Assembly: GCA_023078685.1 (NCBI GenBank)
Contig: JALGAS010000003.1
Span: 5,766,001 to 5,830,000 of the forward strand
Source of the DNA: Neopestalotiopsis rosae
Taxonomy: Eukaryota > Ascomycota > Sordariomycetes > Amphisphaeriales > Sporocadaceae
Direction: 5' to 3'
Length of the DNA: 64,000 bases
Shown: in pieces, positions 24,706-35,274 of the stretch
Position numbering within the stretch: the first letter of the stretch is position 1
Layout: each line of letters begins with the position of its first letter
Position numbers and translations under genes: made by a program
The notes under the pieces: generated by a model
Databases searched by the model: none
What the model was told of the DNA's origin: nothing
The model's input: only the letters and a program-made list of their open reading frames with translations

Positions 24706-26313
24706 ATGGATGAAAGCGATCAATCTGTGGGGTCCGAGTCGCTGCTTGAAGAGGCGCATGGTAATCAGGCTATCCCTATGAAGCCGATGTCGTCACACGA
24801 GAAATCGAGTGCAAATGTGGACCCGTTAGAGAGTCTTCCCAAGGTTTTGCCGCGGATAACTATCCAACCGAAGGGTACTAGAAACGGGCAATGGCCGCAA
24901 TCCCCATTTCATTATTGGCGCGAAAACACTCTGAAAAGCATGAAGTGGAGTACTGATGCCAATGCCAAACCTGGGAGGCAGAATTACGCGCTGGCATTGG
25001 AGTTCAAATGGAGTGATATCACTGGCCAGCAACGATGCGACAAGTGCGAGTTTAGCCAGACAGATAAAAATGTTAACGATGCGGCTTTCGAGGCAGATAT
25101 ACATCAATGGCTTGTCGAAACACAGCGTCAAGAAGCTGTCACGATTCGTTTATTGGTCAGCTACTTGGTGAGAACGAATTCAAATCCTTGGTACAGCGTG
25201 TCTCTCACTCGTGAAGCGTTCGAAGCAATTGAGAAGGACTTCGGACTACACCCTGCGACGAGCATGAATCTAATACCTGTGCGTGGCCACACCTTCACCT
25301 ATCCGAATCGAAAGGAATCCGTCTTATCGACGAATGAGAATATCTGGCTCGTCTCTCATTTCGAGGGCATCAAACAAGAGGACTGGGCGATGAGCTTTAG
25401 ATATGATCATCAAAGGCAACATACAGATGCGGTAATTTTTACGAACCGCAATGGGACTTGGCTTGTGGACGAGGCCATAAGTCAACTTCTGATATTACAT
25501 AAATCCTGGAAACAGTTTCGAGTTCTACCAGAGGTTTTCCTGCAATGCTATCTAAGGGGTTGGTGGCGGGCAGTGGATCAGACCACAAAGATGGTTTTGA
25601 ATATCGAGCGCAGGCTTGGCGCCACACGAAACTGGGAGACAAAACAAAGGATTGATGAAGATTGGCCGCAAAACGTCGACGTTCGACAAAACACAGCTGC
25701 CTTGCATCAATGTCTGAATGACATAACGATCCTTCATGACAGGTTCCTAAACACCAAACAGCTGCGGTCAGAACTTGAGAAAGTCGAGTTATGCTTGGAA
25801 CATACTCAAATAGCGACAAACGAATCTTTGACTGGTATATGCGAACTTGACGAATATGTTGTTTGGACAAGCACTCTACTAGAACGGATTGATCAGAAGC
25901 AAGGAATAGCCCGTGAGCGTGCACAAATTCAAGCCGATCTTCTTTTCAGTATGATCAGCCAGAAAGACAGCCATGAGGGCATCTCAATGGCGCAGTCGGC
26001 ATTCGTTTTCACCTTTATCACTGCATTGTTTTTACCATGCACCGTTGTGGCGTCAATATTCAGCATGAGCATGTTCGACTGGCAGCCAGAAACAGAGAGT
26101 GGTTCATACGTCTCCGACCAGTTCTGGATCTACTGGGCCTTTTCACTACCATTGACCATCATAGTCATGGGTGGATGGTATTGGTGGTCTTTGAAAGGCA
26201 TGAAATTGTGGAATCGGTCATCTAGTAAGGACAATGAGAACGCTCGGGGCTGGCGAGCAAAGTCTCGATGGGTCAGATTTCTTGGAAAACGACCCAAGAC
26301 AAAGAACGCCTGA
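24706..26313 (+). CDS. CorA-like divalent-cation transporter family protein
   Basis: A single-exon protein of 535 residues. A long soluble N-terminal region with mixed alpha/beta character is followed by charged helices (residues about 300-425). Two transmembrane helices close the protein: AFVFTFITALFLPCTVVAS (about 431-450) and FWIYWAFSLPLTIIVMGGW (about 472-491), then a short basic tail. This is the architecture of CorA channels. The hallmark Gly-Met-Asn after the first helix is absent; the position reads IFSMSMFDW. Such divergent fungal CorA-like proteins are common and their transport function is unproven. The ATG at 24706 is the first of the frame. Membrane location is confident; magnesium transport is only possible. 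Confidence 0.8.
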   Translation: MDESDQSVGSESLLEEAHGNQAIPMKPMSSHEKSSANVDPLESLPKVLPRITIQPKGTRNGQWPQSPFHYWRENTLKSMKWSTDANAKPGRQNYALALEFKWSDITGQQRCDKCEFSQTDKNVNDAAFEADIHQWLVETQRQEAVTIRLLVSYLVRTNSNPWYSVSLTREAFEAIEKDFGLHPATSMNLIPVRGHTFTYPNRKESVLSTNENIWLVSHFEGIKQEDWAMSFRYDHQRQHTDAVIFTNRNGTWLVDEAISQLLILHKSWKQFRVLPEVFLQCYLRGWWRAVDQTTKMVLNIERRLGATRNWETKQRIDEDWPQNVDVRQNTAALHQCLNDITILHDRFLNTKQLRSELEKVELCLEHTQIATNESLTGICELDEYVVWTSTLLERIDQKQGIARERAQIQADLLFSMISQKDSHEGISMAQSAFVFTFITALFLPCTVVASIFSMSMFDWQPETESGSYVSDQFWIYWAFSLPLTIIVMGGWYWWSLKGMKLWNRSSSKDNENARGWRAKSRWVRFLGKRPKTKNA

Positions 26314-27265
26314 GAATGGCGTTTACATTGTACGACGCACGATGTTTATTAGCTCTTTTGATCAGACACTACTGGGTACGTACAGAACTCCGCTCACTCG
26401 CCTTGCCGGTCAGGCTTCAGGCAAGAAATGGCCGCAATGGGTGACAATTGGTTCAAAATGTTTTTGATTTACGTATCGTGAAGTTTGAATGCGATGTTGC
26501 ATATCTCAAGTGATTCAGTATCGGGGCGAGTTCTCAAAGAGATTCTCCGAGTCGATAGGTATGTAGGTAGGTAGTTATATCAATCATGAATTCAACGTGT
26601 TGTGCGCTAAAGGTAATTGAAAAGCCTGGCGGCAGTGTGAAACCCAAGTCAGACCGGTCTGGTCCAATGTGTGCCCTGCACTATAGCGCTGAATAGCGGA
26701 GGTTACGCCCGCGGGAGCTCAACCCCACGCGCCAAATTAGCTGCCGTTGTGCGCGGCGTCGCAGAAGCTGATACTCAATCTCAGCAGTGGTGATTTCATG
26801 AGAGCTGGGCAGTGGACACATAAATAGGCTGTTTAGGGTTTGTCTAACACATTCCAGTGCATAAGAGCATGTTCTTCGATTCCCCATTGGCGCCGGTACG
26901 GCTGATGGGAGGCAAATTGTTCAGCTCATGATTTTCAGCTTTCGTTGACGCCAGCCCACTGCCAATTTCGGCACTAGGTTTGTATAGTGCCATGAGATCT
27001 GACCATCCAAGCTGCATGTGGCTTGATTGGCTGTTCCTGTTCTCGAGCGAAGTTGAAGTGTTCAGTCGTACAGGGCGCATTGCACGGCCACGAGAGATGG
27101 CAACGACATGAACCAGATCAATATGGATCCGCTGCTATATAAGAACGCTCCTCGTCCTCTATTGGGTTGAACTGTTGGGTGGTATCTGAATGGTATATGC
27201 TCACTACAGTCTATACCCGAAAATCAATTCCATCATTCATTTTATTCCAAACTGCGCCCTTCAAG
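26314..27265. other. Intergenic, promoter of the BBE-like oxidase at right
   Basis: No coding content. A GTAG microsatellite lies near 26,561-26,575. The right end carries the TATA box described separately and a leader of about 100 bases. Confidence 0.5.
27136..27143 (+). promoter_or_regulatory. TATA box of the BBE-like oxidase gene
   Basis: TATATAAG, 130 bases upstream of the chosen ATG. It makes transcription start near 27,165 plausible, which favours the ATG at 27266 over the frame's earlier non-ATG extension. Confidence 0.5.
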
Positions 27266-28942
27266 ATGCCTTCTGTCATCATCGATCAGGAACAAAAGGT
27301 GTTGGCCAAGGCTTTGCAGAAGAAAGTCGGCGTATTCAAATGCCTTGTTCCCGGCACCATTGAGTACTCCAGGGCAGTCTTTATCGGCAACCTCAACTAT
27401 CGCATGACCATGCCCGCCATTATCGTCGTTGCCCGCACCGTCGAAGACGTCCAAAACACCGTCGTCTTTGCGCGACAGAATGGCGTTCGTCTCACTGTCA
27501 AGAATGGCGGTCACTCGTACATGGGCTACTGCCTCAATGAAGGCGGCATCGTGCTGGATCTGGAGAAGCTCAATGGCTGTTCCATCGACACGGACGAAAT
27601 GACCATCACGATGGAGGGTGGATGCATCTGGAAGGATGTCTACTACAAGCTGCTGCAGAACTGCCCGGAGAACATTATCATTGGTGGTCAATGTCCTACG
27701 GTCGGCGTTAGCGGTTTTACCTTGGGCGGTGGGCTGAGTCCGTTCTCAAGAAGTTATGGACTTGGCTGTGATAACGTCGTTGAGATGACAATCGTCACAG
27801 CCGATGGTGAGCTGGTCACTGTATCAGCCGAAGACACGGACGAAAAGAAGCGCGACTTGTTCTGGGCTCTGCGAGGCGGCGGCGGTGGCAATTTTGGTAT
27901 TACCGTCGAGTTCAAGAGCAAGATCCATCGACTCCAGGACTCACGCGGGCGCGTTGTTTGCGGCTCCCTGCAATGGGATCTGACCAATGACGAGCAAAAG
28001 CAGGACTTTGACCATATGATGCATGCTTTCAATACCAGAAGATGGCCCGATAGGCTGTGCATCGACGCCTTGTGGAACTACGATGCAACCGGAAATTTGC
28101 AAGGTGGTATGACGGTCATCTTCAACGGCACGGCGAAGGAGGCGTACGAAGTGCTTGATCCACTGCTCAAGTGCGGTCCGACATCGAACACTTTGAAGCA
28201 AATGCACTGGACCGATTGGGTCCACCAGGCTGAAGGGTGGGACCCCAAGAGCGAGGTCTACCATCACCATGCGTCCTTCATTTTCGCCGAGGGCGCTATA
28301 ACACGAGAGGTCAATGAGAAGATCAGCAACCTGGTTAAAGAAGCCGCGAGCCATCTTGACATCAAGAACGGCACCCAGCTCAACGCGCCGAAATGCCATG
28401 TCCTTTGGGATCATGTTGGTGGCGCTACTGAGCGCGTTGGAGCGACTGACACGCCATACTTTTGGAGAAAAGGCCACTATGTGTCGACGGTCAAGGCACA
28501 GTGGACGGATCCGGACAAGAAGGAGGAGGCCATGAAGTTCATTGCCAAGTGCAAGAAAGAACTGCTCCCATATGCCATCGAACACAAAGCGGCCTATCTC
28601 AACTACATTGACGGCACGGTGGGCAATTGGGAGGAGGCATACTATGGTCACAACTACCCCAGACTGCAAAAGGTCAAGTCAGACTGGGACCCCGATAACT
28701 TTTTCTGGAACATGCAGAGCGTGCGACCGCTCAAGGATGGAAAGGCCAAGACCATCAAAGATGAAGTCTCCGTGCCCTCGTTGGATGTCCTGCTAAACAG
28801 CCGCGAAGCCACTCAGACACTGGACTGGTGGAAGCGATACTCTGTGCTGGTGACTCCAACAGACTTAGGTGTGATCAAATCGGATGAGCAAGCATATGCG
28901 CAGGACAGCACCATCAGACAGCACTTGATTGCTTCAAACTGA
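27266..28942 (+). CDS. FAD-dependent oxidase, BBE-like (PCMH fold), bicovalent flavin
   Basis: 558 residues from the ATG at 27266 (MPSVIIDQEQK); the frame is open further upstream but lacks a good start. The FAD-binding domain carries KNGGHSYMGYC, with His83 as the expected 8-alpha-histidyl FAD ligand, and GGQCPTVGVSGFTLGGG, with Cys143 as the expected 6-S-cysteinyl ligand, so flavin should be bound at two points as in berberine bridge enzyme and glucooligosaccharide oxidase. The C-terminal berberine/BBE motif appears as YGHNYPRLQKVKSDWDPDNF. Members oxidise alcohols, sugars or alkaloid-type substrates with oxygen and often belong to secondary-metabolite clusters. No signal peptide is evident, so it is probably intracellular. 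Substrate unknown. Confidence 0.9.
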   Translation: MPSVIIDQEQKVLAKALQKKVGVFKCLVPGTIEYSRAVFIGNLNYRMTMPAIIVVARTVEDVQNTVVFARQNGVRLTVKNGGHSYMGYCLNEGGIVLDLEKLNGCSIDTDEMTITMEGGCIWKDVYYKLLQNCPENIIIGGQCPTVGVSGFTLGGGLSPFSRSYGLGCDNVVEMTIVTADGELVTVSAEDTDEKKRDLFWALRGGGGGNFGITVEFKSKIHRLQDSRGRVVCGSLQWDLTNDEQKQDFDHMMHAFNTRRWPDRLCIDALWNYDATGNLQGGMTVIFNGTAKEAYEVLDPLLKCGPTSNTLKQMHWTDWVHQAEGWDPKSEVYHHHASFIFAEGAITREVNEKISNLVKEAASHLDIKNGTQLNAPKCHVLWDHVGGATERVGATDTPYFWRKGHYVSTVKAQWTDPDKKEEAMKFIAKCKKELLPYAIEHKAAYLNYIDGTVGNWEEAYYGHNYPRLQKVKSDWDPDNFFWNMQSVRPLKDGKAKTIKDEVSVPSLDVLLNSREATQTLDWWKRYSVLVTPTDLGVIKSDEQAYAQDSTIRQHLIASN

Positions 28943-29188
28943 AGACGAAGATTGGAACGTGGTCGATAAGTCATCTCTGTAATATATTCTCTTTATCGTT
29001 AAAACTTTTATTGCGAGATGTAAGGAAAGAAATGACGTTGTAATGAAAGACGATGAAAGAAAATCTGCAAATGAATGATGCGACTCAATATATACCCATC
29101 TCTGAGCTCTCCAGCTGCCCCAACACAACCTTGGGTGTCGCCATCATAGTCCTCAGACGCCATCATACCAGACAATCTACGCGCCATC

Positions 29189-29965
29189 TCAGATATCAGA
29201 TTGTCGTCCAGCCCCGCCAGAGCGGATGGTGCAAGTCTTGAGGTGACGCAGATGGCCATCCTTGTCGCTGTCCGGCGTACCGCATCTGCAGATATAAACA
29301 GGCTGGTTGGGATCAGCAATCCTATCACAGCTTTTGACATGCCGCCGATGATTGTCCTTGCGAGTTATCAAGCGGGTGCTGCATCTGCATTTGTATCCAT
29401 CGCTTGTATGCACATTTCGTTCGTGGCGCGTCAAGCCTCGTTTGTCTGGAAAACATCTGCCGCATATCGTCTCTTCTGATCGTTTCCCAGTGCTTTGACG
29501 GTGGCATTGGAAGAGTTGCGGCGGGCTTGTCTTTGGAGTTGATGGTTGAGCATAAGTAAAATCGTTTGTTTCCTGAGAAGAGCCTATTGTATCAGATGCT
29601 GGGCCGGCTCTCTCATTGTTTGAAATGTCGGCCCATGTAATGTCCCAGAGCTCTTGATCATAGAGTGTTTCGAGGTCGCTAATGAAAACACTGTGAACCA
29701 AAGCATCGGGGCTATGAGGCTGGCGTGCGCCCCATAAAGTCAACAAGTTGTTGTTGTCGTTGGAAGACTCAACACCCAAGGTGTTGCAAGGTGCGCTTTG
29801 GGGACAGGTACAAGCATGAGCATTGAGTGTAGCAACATGCAGATGGAGAGCGTCGACCATGGCTGGCTTTGGGATATTTGATTGTTGGTGCATGAGAGGA
29901 GACATCAAGTTGCTCTCCGGACTTGACTGCGCCTCCCAAGAATGCTTCGTGGCCGACGACATCAT
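29189..29965 (-). CDS. C2H2-like zinc-finger protein
   Basis: A single-exon protein of 258 residues starting at the ATG of 29965. The first two thirds are low-complexity and polar. The C-terminal third has three Cys/His clusters: CGRCFPDKRGLTRHERNVH, then YKCRCSTRLITRKDNHRRH, then YICRCGTPDSDKDGHLRHL. The first is a near-classical C2H2 finger; the other two are the compact CxC variants frequent in fungal regulators. DNA binding and a nuclear location are inferred, not shown. It ends 246 bases from the BBE-like gene, with which it converges, so a shared regulatory role is possible but unsupported. Confidence 0.72.
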   Translation of the reverse strand: MMSSATKHSWEAQSSPESNLMSPLMHQQSNIPKPAMVDALHLHVATLNAHACTCPQSAPCNTLGVESSNDNNNLLTLWGARQPHSPDALVHSVFISDLETLYDQELWDITWADISNNERAGPASDTIGSSQETNDFTYAQPSTPKTSPPQLFQCHRQSTGKRSEETICGRCFPDKRGLTRHERNVHTSDGYKCRCSTRLITRKDNHRRHVKSCDRIADPNQPVYICRCGTPDSDKDGHLRHLKTCTIRSGGAGRQSDI

Positions 29966-31822
29966 GAGGAATAAGAGATTGGTGTAGTATTTTGTATGGA
30001 TCGGTATGTCACACAGTCAAGTATGGTCGTGCTAAGGACTGAACAGCATGGTCTCTAAGGAGCGTGATACCGATGAAGATGGGGAGATGAAGACGTTTAT
30101 ATGTCGGCTCTCCATCATTTCCGCCAGCCAAGTAACGAGACTGTGCCTCAGTCATAGGGTTGCTAAGAGAAAGAAACGATAAGTGGTGCTCTTGAGCCTC
30201 TTTGTTGGTAGATACATGTAGCGCGGCCACCAGGTGCGACACGAATGAGTGTATATACATAGTGTATCTTTCCTGGGCTGGTGTGGAGAAGCGGTACCTT
30301 GCTCAGCAATGATGGTAGCATATGAAATTCGAGGATCTTATGCCATGGTCTGCTTGCTGGCTATAGAATGAGACCCTGGCCCAGGGGGAATGATGCATAT
30401 TGGGCGGCGACAGCCACAAAGAGCAGGGTATCAGACAACGAATCACAAGTAAAGATTGGCTGACTACGGAGACGAACGGTGAAGGAAGTGTGATGCAGCA
30501 TACTCCGTACATAGGCCTACGAAGACGTTCCTACAAAGGTCAACCCGCATTCTGCTCTCGCTCTTCCACATCTCGTTCACACATTACGATCTTACCATCT
30601 CATGGCCTCACCAATGATGTTAGAAGATCCCTTGACGAGAGGACACTGTGCAAACCCATGTCGGGGATTCGCATATTCCGGTTGGGGTGGGGTGGGGGGT
30701 TGAACCCATCAATTTGGACTTACGGCAGCAGATTGAACTCTATTTGGGAACCACTCGTGGGAAGGATTTGCCATAGAGGACCTGAGGCTGGAGGATAGAG
30801 GGTGAAAACATATGGCATCGGCCGTGTGCACATAGTGCAGAGTGTTTACCCCGTCCTTTGGCGCTAACGCTGTCGGCGGGGTTGGCGTTCTCGCTACGCA
30901 CACTCTCACTACCTACCCCAGCTGCATGTTCTCTATTTGTTTTGTATGGGTGTAGTCGGGATTTGAGGTGTATGATGGAATCATTGTTCAGCAACGACAA
31001 ATGCGCGAGTCGCAAAAAAAGCAATTTAACGAAAAAGGTAATGACGAAGCAGGTAATAGTATTTTCTTTGGTTAGTAAGGTATACATATTAGTTACTGCG
31101 TGCAAGTACCTGCCTAGGTAGGCGTGGGTACCTAGGTACGGAATTGGTGAGATTGGAATTGCCCGGTTCAGCCCCTGTGTCATCACCTGGGCTATCCTAA
31201 GACTGCAGACTTGGTATTACAAAATACCGAGATTTTTTTATACAGTATAGAACCACTTCCGCACAATGGCGACGTTGTTAAGAAAGGGCACGATTATAGT
31301 ATGCCACTATCCGAAGTCAAGGATTGCGAAGTATGGACACTTCCTATCTCATAAGACTCCCGCACGTGGCAATTGGTTTTGGAAATGGCACCGTCACGGC
31401 CTGCCAGCGACAGGTAGCTAACTCATAGGCTCAGTAGACTGGCCCGCAAAGCAATGCATCTCCTTGCAATGCCCAGAATTTGACTCAGCACATACGCTTC
31501 CTAGTGGTGAATTAACTGAGATGTGGAAACGGTCATGATTGTCTAGAAGAATCGGATACTTTCCGAAAGGCGATAAACCAGTCAATTACTCCACCCACGC
31601 TCTTGCATAGTTTTTTACGCTTGATAGTATCTCACAAGTTCATCAAGAGTAGCAATGGGATCACAGTCTGCTGGATTATTAAACTCAAGGGAACCTATCC
31701 AATGAGCCAGCAGTATCACAACAGCTTCTAACCTCGTAGCTTATTCGTAGTGTCCCTTGGGTGGTAAGATTGTCTATATAGACCATCCTAGGCCCGTATG
31801 AAGCTACCATATCTTTCGCAAA
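29966..31822. other. Intergenic, 1.9 kb
   Basis: Promoter region of the leftward zinc-finger gene and 3' flank of the SDR. Frames up to 148 codons occur on the minus strand (30740-31186), but composition and content look random. A CCTAGGTA palindrome cluster lies at 31,112-31,138. Confidence 0.5.
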
Positions 31823-32831
31823 CTATTTCTTGTCGATCAGCGTTAGCTCTTTCACAGCCTCTAGATTATCAAGACGAGCCTGAGACTTCATCTTGATAAG
31901 CTTGTAGGCTGTGCTCGTCAAAGGCAGCCACAGAGGTATTTTATCGCTCCGGCTGGCCACGAGATACAACACTTCAGCAATGGCCGAGGCCGGGACACCA
32001 CCAGCGCCGCTGGCGATACCCTTCTTCAACCAAGCTGCGAGCTGACGTGCTGGCATATCGGCGCCGTCATAGTCCTCGTGGACCTTGGTGTACTTTTTGC
32101 TGCCTCGCTCGAACTCGGTCTTGACACCACCTGGTTCAACGATGCAGATATTGACTAAGGCGAGTGGGCATACGTCAGTGCATGCATCGCAGAGAACCAT
32201 GGATAGACGCAAACTCACTATTCCAGTCCGGGTGCAGCTCTCGCGCGAAGGACTCCGACCAGCCTTCCACAGCAAACTTGCTGGCGTGGTAGAACGACTG
32301 ACCGGGGAAAGCTGCGACACCAGCCAACGAGGAGATGTTGAAGATGATACCGCCGCGATGATCTTTCGACTTTCGCATCACTCTGGTAGCCTGCGTAGCC
32401 ACGCGGACCGTACCAAAAAAGTTTGTCTCAAACTGAGCGTGCATTTCTTCCTCAGTCGCGGCCTCGGTGTCTCCCGCAAGTTCGTAGCCAGCATTGTTGA
32501 CGAGGACATCGAGGAACCCCTCTCCGAAATGGTCCTCCGCCGCCTGAAAGGCCTTCTGAACCGACGTAGGCGATGTGACGTCGAGGGCCAGCTTCAGGAT
32601 GGAGTCGTTGTCCGCAAGGTAGGACAAGCTCTCGGGGTTGCGAGCGGTTGCGATTTGGCGTTGTCCTGGCTTGCTGGCGACCAACTCTGCGATCGCTCGA
32701 CCAATACCACTGGAACAACCGGTGACTATGAAGCATTATTAGCTATTGCAATGCGAAAGTGAAAGGATGTACTTACTGAGCCAGGTTGCATTATCCGGCA
32801 ACTGGTACGGCTTTGTGTTCACTGGGTTCAT
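31823..32831 (-). CDS. Classical short-chain dehydrogenase/reductase
   Basis: Three exons, 32831-32777, 32725-32219 and 32154-31823, join to 297 residues; introns are 51 and 64 nt with GTAAGT and GTGAGT donors. The nucleotide-binding motif TGCSSGIG is created by joining exons 1 and 2. VNNAGYELAGD, the catalytic Ser in NISSLAG and the Tyr/Lys pair in SFYHASKFAVEG follow, then VEPGGVKTEF. This is a complete active site for an NAD(P)-dependent oxidoreductase of the 17-beta-HSD/YdfG-like group. Substrate not predictable. The last 30 residues are basic and may extend from the core fold. Confidence 0.92.
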
Positions 32832-33441
32832 CTTGTGTTTGAGTTGATTCAAGACTGGTTAAATGCGTATCTTGATTAGGACAGATTGCTTCTTTTGATT
32901 CATGCATCATTCTGGTCGATTGATATGTGTATATATACACACACAAAATCATTTTTTGATGTTTGTTGATGAAGACGATCGACGTCTGACATGATACTGG
33001 CCGATGGAAGGATTGCTTCACGGCAATTGCGTGTCTTATACCTAGCGCTCGGCGAGCCCAAACGGGGTATAGAACAGCACTAGCGACAACATTTAGCGAC
33101 TGCGACCGGCCATATTGCAGGTGCACTTACGTGAGACCACTTCCTCTGATTGGATGTTCCATTTACTTCCGTTGAATTATTTCCCGGGAGATCATATCTG
33201 ACCTAATGCGGTGTACATTTACGGTATAGGCACAGAATCCTGAGATGTCGGCGAGATCCTGCAAGATTGACCACTTGGGCAGATGACGCATCTCAGGGTT
33301 CTGTTCAGTGCACAGATCGCAAGGCGTGGAAAACCACGAACGCCCGCGAGAAGTCCTCTTGCCAAACGATGCAGGTCCGACTCACCAACTTCTCTGTACG
33401 GCCTATCGCATCTCCCTGATCAGACGTATGCAATCAAAACG
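32832..33441. other. Intergenic between SDR and 2EXR genes
   Basis: No coding signal. Contains an alternating TA/CA run near 32,927-32,943, upstream of the SDR. Confidence 0.5.
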
Positions 33442-34185
33442 TTAGTTACAGAATATTAGTTCTTTGAGTTGAACCGGTCCTGTCCCCATGATCATTAAGT
33501 TCCCTTCTCTATCCCGAAGTTCTTGCCCATATCGCACCAAGAAATGATCTGGTTGCTCATCTTCGGCATAATCACCTAAACGACAAATGCCACTGTTCCA
33601 ACTCTTTGGGGGTGCTGGGTCGTTATAAATGAATACCACCAGAGCATCCAAATCAGGACATAGCCCTTGCACAAAGAGCTGAACCGCTCGACCAGCTCCT
33701 GGATGAGAAATCCAGCGTGTACTAATGGCCAATCGTCTGAGCCCTGTACCAGACGGGTCGCGAAAGCGCATGTCGGATAACAAAAGCGTCATCCGATGAA
33801 AGTCCATTTCCCCAAGTACAGCAATTGTGTCTTCCTCTGGACAAATATACAGCACTCGATCGAGGTCGAGACCATCGCCCACAGCGTGATAAGGCACGTC
33901 TTGTTTGAGCGGCAGCTTGATGGTGTACTGTCGTAGAGCCACATCTCTGGCTTCCACATTCACGGACAAGAGCGCCGGGTTTGCGCATCGGCTCTGCCAT
34001 TTTGGCACAACGCTGCCGTTCGCTTTGCGAAAGGCATCAGCGTAGTGAGGTCTACAGGAATGGATCTCGACCGTCCGTGGCGAAAACGAGAACTGCCATA
34101 TCCTCTGGCGGAGCTCAGCTGGTAGACTGGCGAAGCGAGGAAATCCCCCTTCTCCCTCGAGTCTCGGAGACGGACTTTTCGACAT
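33442..34185 (-). CDS. 2EXR domain protein
   Basis: 247 residues from the ATG at 34185 (MSKSPSPRLEGEGG); the frame is open further upstream only with a non-ATG start. The N terminus has the signature FPRFASLPAELRQRIWQFSF, followed by VEIHSC, typical of the fungal 2EXR family. The rest (ALLSVNVEARDVALRQY, LLLSDMRFRDP, LRRLAISTRW) also fits. These proteins are abundant in moulds, their function is unknown and they have no catalytic residues. Intracellular. Confidence 0.85.
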   Translation of the reverse strand: MSKSPSPRLEGEGGFPRFASLPAELRQRIWQFSFSPRTVEIHSCRPHYADAFRKANGSVVPKWQSRCANPALLSVNVEARDVALRQYTIKLPLKQDVPYHAVGDGLDLDRVLYICPEEDTIAVLGEMDFHRMTLLLSDMRFRDPSGTGLRRLAISTRWISHPGAGRAVQLFVQGLCPDLDALVVFIYNDPAPPKSWNSGICRLGDYAEDEQPDHFLVRYGQELRDREGNLMIMGTGPVQLKELIFCN

Positions 34186-35274
34186 TTGCACCGTGGCGTC
34201 AGTGAGATGAAAGCGAAGAGGCAAGACAAAAAAGGGGGCTTTAATGATATGAAATACGCGCAACGCGCTTTTCAACGCACGCACGCACGCACACCGATTA
34301 ATACGAGGTGTGTTGCTACTGGTCGGCTCCAAGAATCAGCAGCGCGGGGCAGGGACGAGTCGTCCCCCACCAGTTTGTTGGACCGTCGACAGAAACTTCT
34401 ACATTACTGGGGACTTCCGACGTCTTATTCAGCTTCCCGGTCGTCGATCACCATCTTCACGGGAATACTGCAGCATAAGTTAACTTCTCTAGGACAAGAA
34501 GGTCGTGATATAAGATATCGAAAAAGTCAAACAGTAATAAAACCACTGATCCAACGGTGAGGTTATGACATAACGTTGAGGTGACAAAATAATTAACCTT
34601 TAGTGGGGTCGCGCTGCCTTATAGGGCTGTCTAGTGGTAAGTCTGCCTGTCATTCCATTTGAGGAACCACCTCCATTGGAGGTGGTTCCTAAAATGGGAT
34701 AGGTCCTATTGTTGGGAGGATACGACGAATACCTATACGGTTTCGCAAAGGCCGTCGGTTATACGAAATGTTGTTCTAGTTACTATTCAGCCATGTGTAG
34801 TCGTGTAATAGCTTGACCATGCTGAGGTCAGTCTTCATTCTGGACATCGGTCGCACCATGGTCTTCTGTCGCTGTGAGATCCAGACACCTGTTAATAGAT
34901 ATGGTGCAGTTTCAGCGATGTGTAGTGGAATGGCAAGTTTGCATTCGCGAAGTCGGCACATTCGCATCTTGAAAGCCTTATTGAACTCTAATAGGAACGA
35001 ACCCAAAAGATTAATGGTCATGGCATTTATGAAATCCACTTGTGATGACACGACTTGTCTGGAACCAAGTCTCCGAAGCCACCGAGCCCACCGAAATGCC
35101 CGAGATCATCGACGCCACCGAGACCACCGAAGCTGTCCGGCACTGTTCGCAGCCATTATAAACATGGCATTTCGCACTTATTCAAGCATTGGGATGTATA
35201 ATACAGCGAATGAGTCTATTGCACGTAATTCTTTATTCATCCTGATATTTACCATAATCAGTCACTTCCACAAT
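34186..35274. other. Intergenic with palindrome and a coding-like relic
   Basis: Holds a CGCA repeat at 34,278-34,292, the 49-bp palindrome listed separately, and a run of CCACCGA-type units at 35,079-35,137. A 38-codon frame from the ATG at 35045 to 35161 on the plus strand has strongly C/G-ending codons (SEATEPTEMPEIIDATETTE), unlike its surroundings, and may be a relic of a lost gene. No family recognised. Confidence 0.4.
34652..34700. repeat. 49-bp near-perfect palindrome
   Basis: Arms at 34652-34675 and 34677-34700 are reverse complements with two mismatches (positions 61/91 and 54/98 of the 34,6xx block) around a single central base. The inner 14 bp (AGGAACCACCTCCA) are perfect. It would form a long cruciform or RNA hairpin. 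Not next to any gene; the neighbouring genes are about 470 and 570 bases away. Confidence 0.85.

Noticed and set aside
30740..31186. 148-codon minus-strand frame
   Set aside because: No start context, no domain, and composition typical of non-coding sequence.
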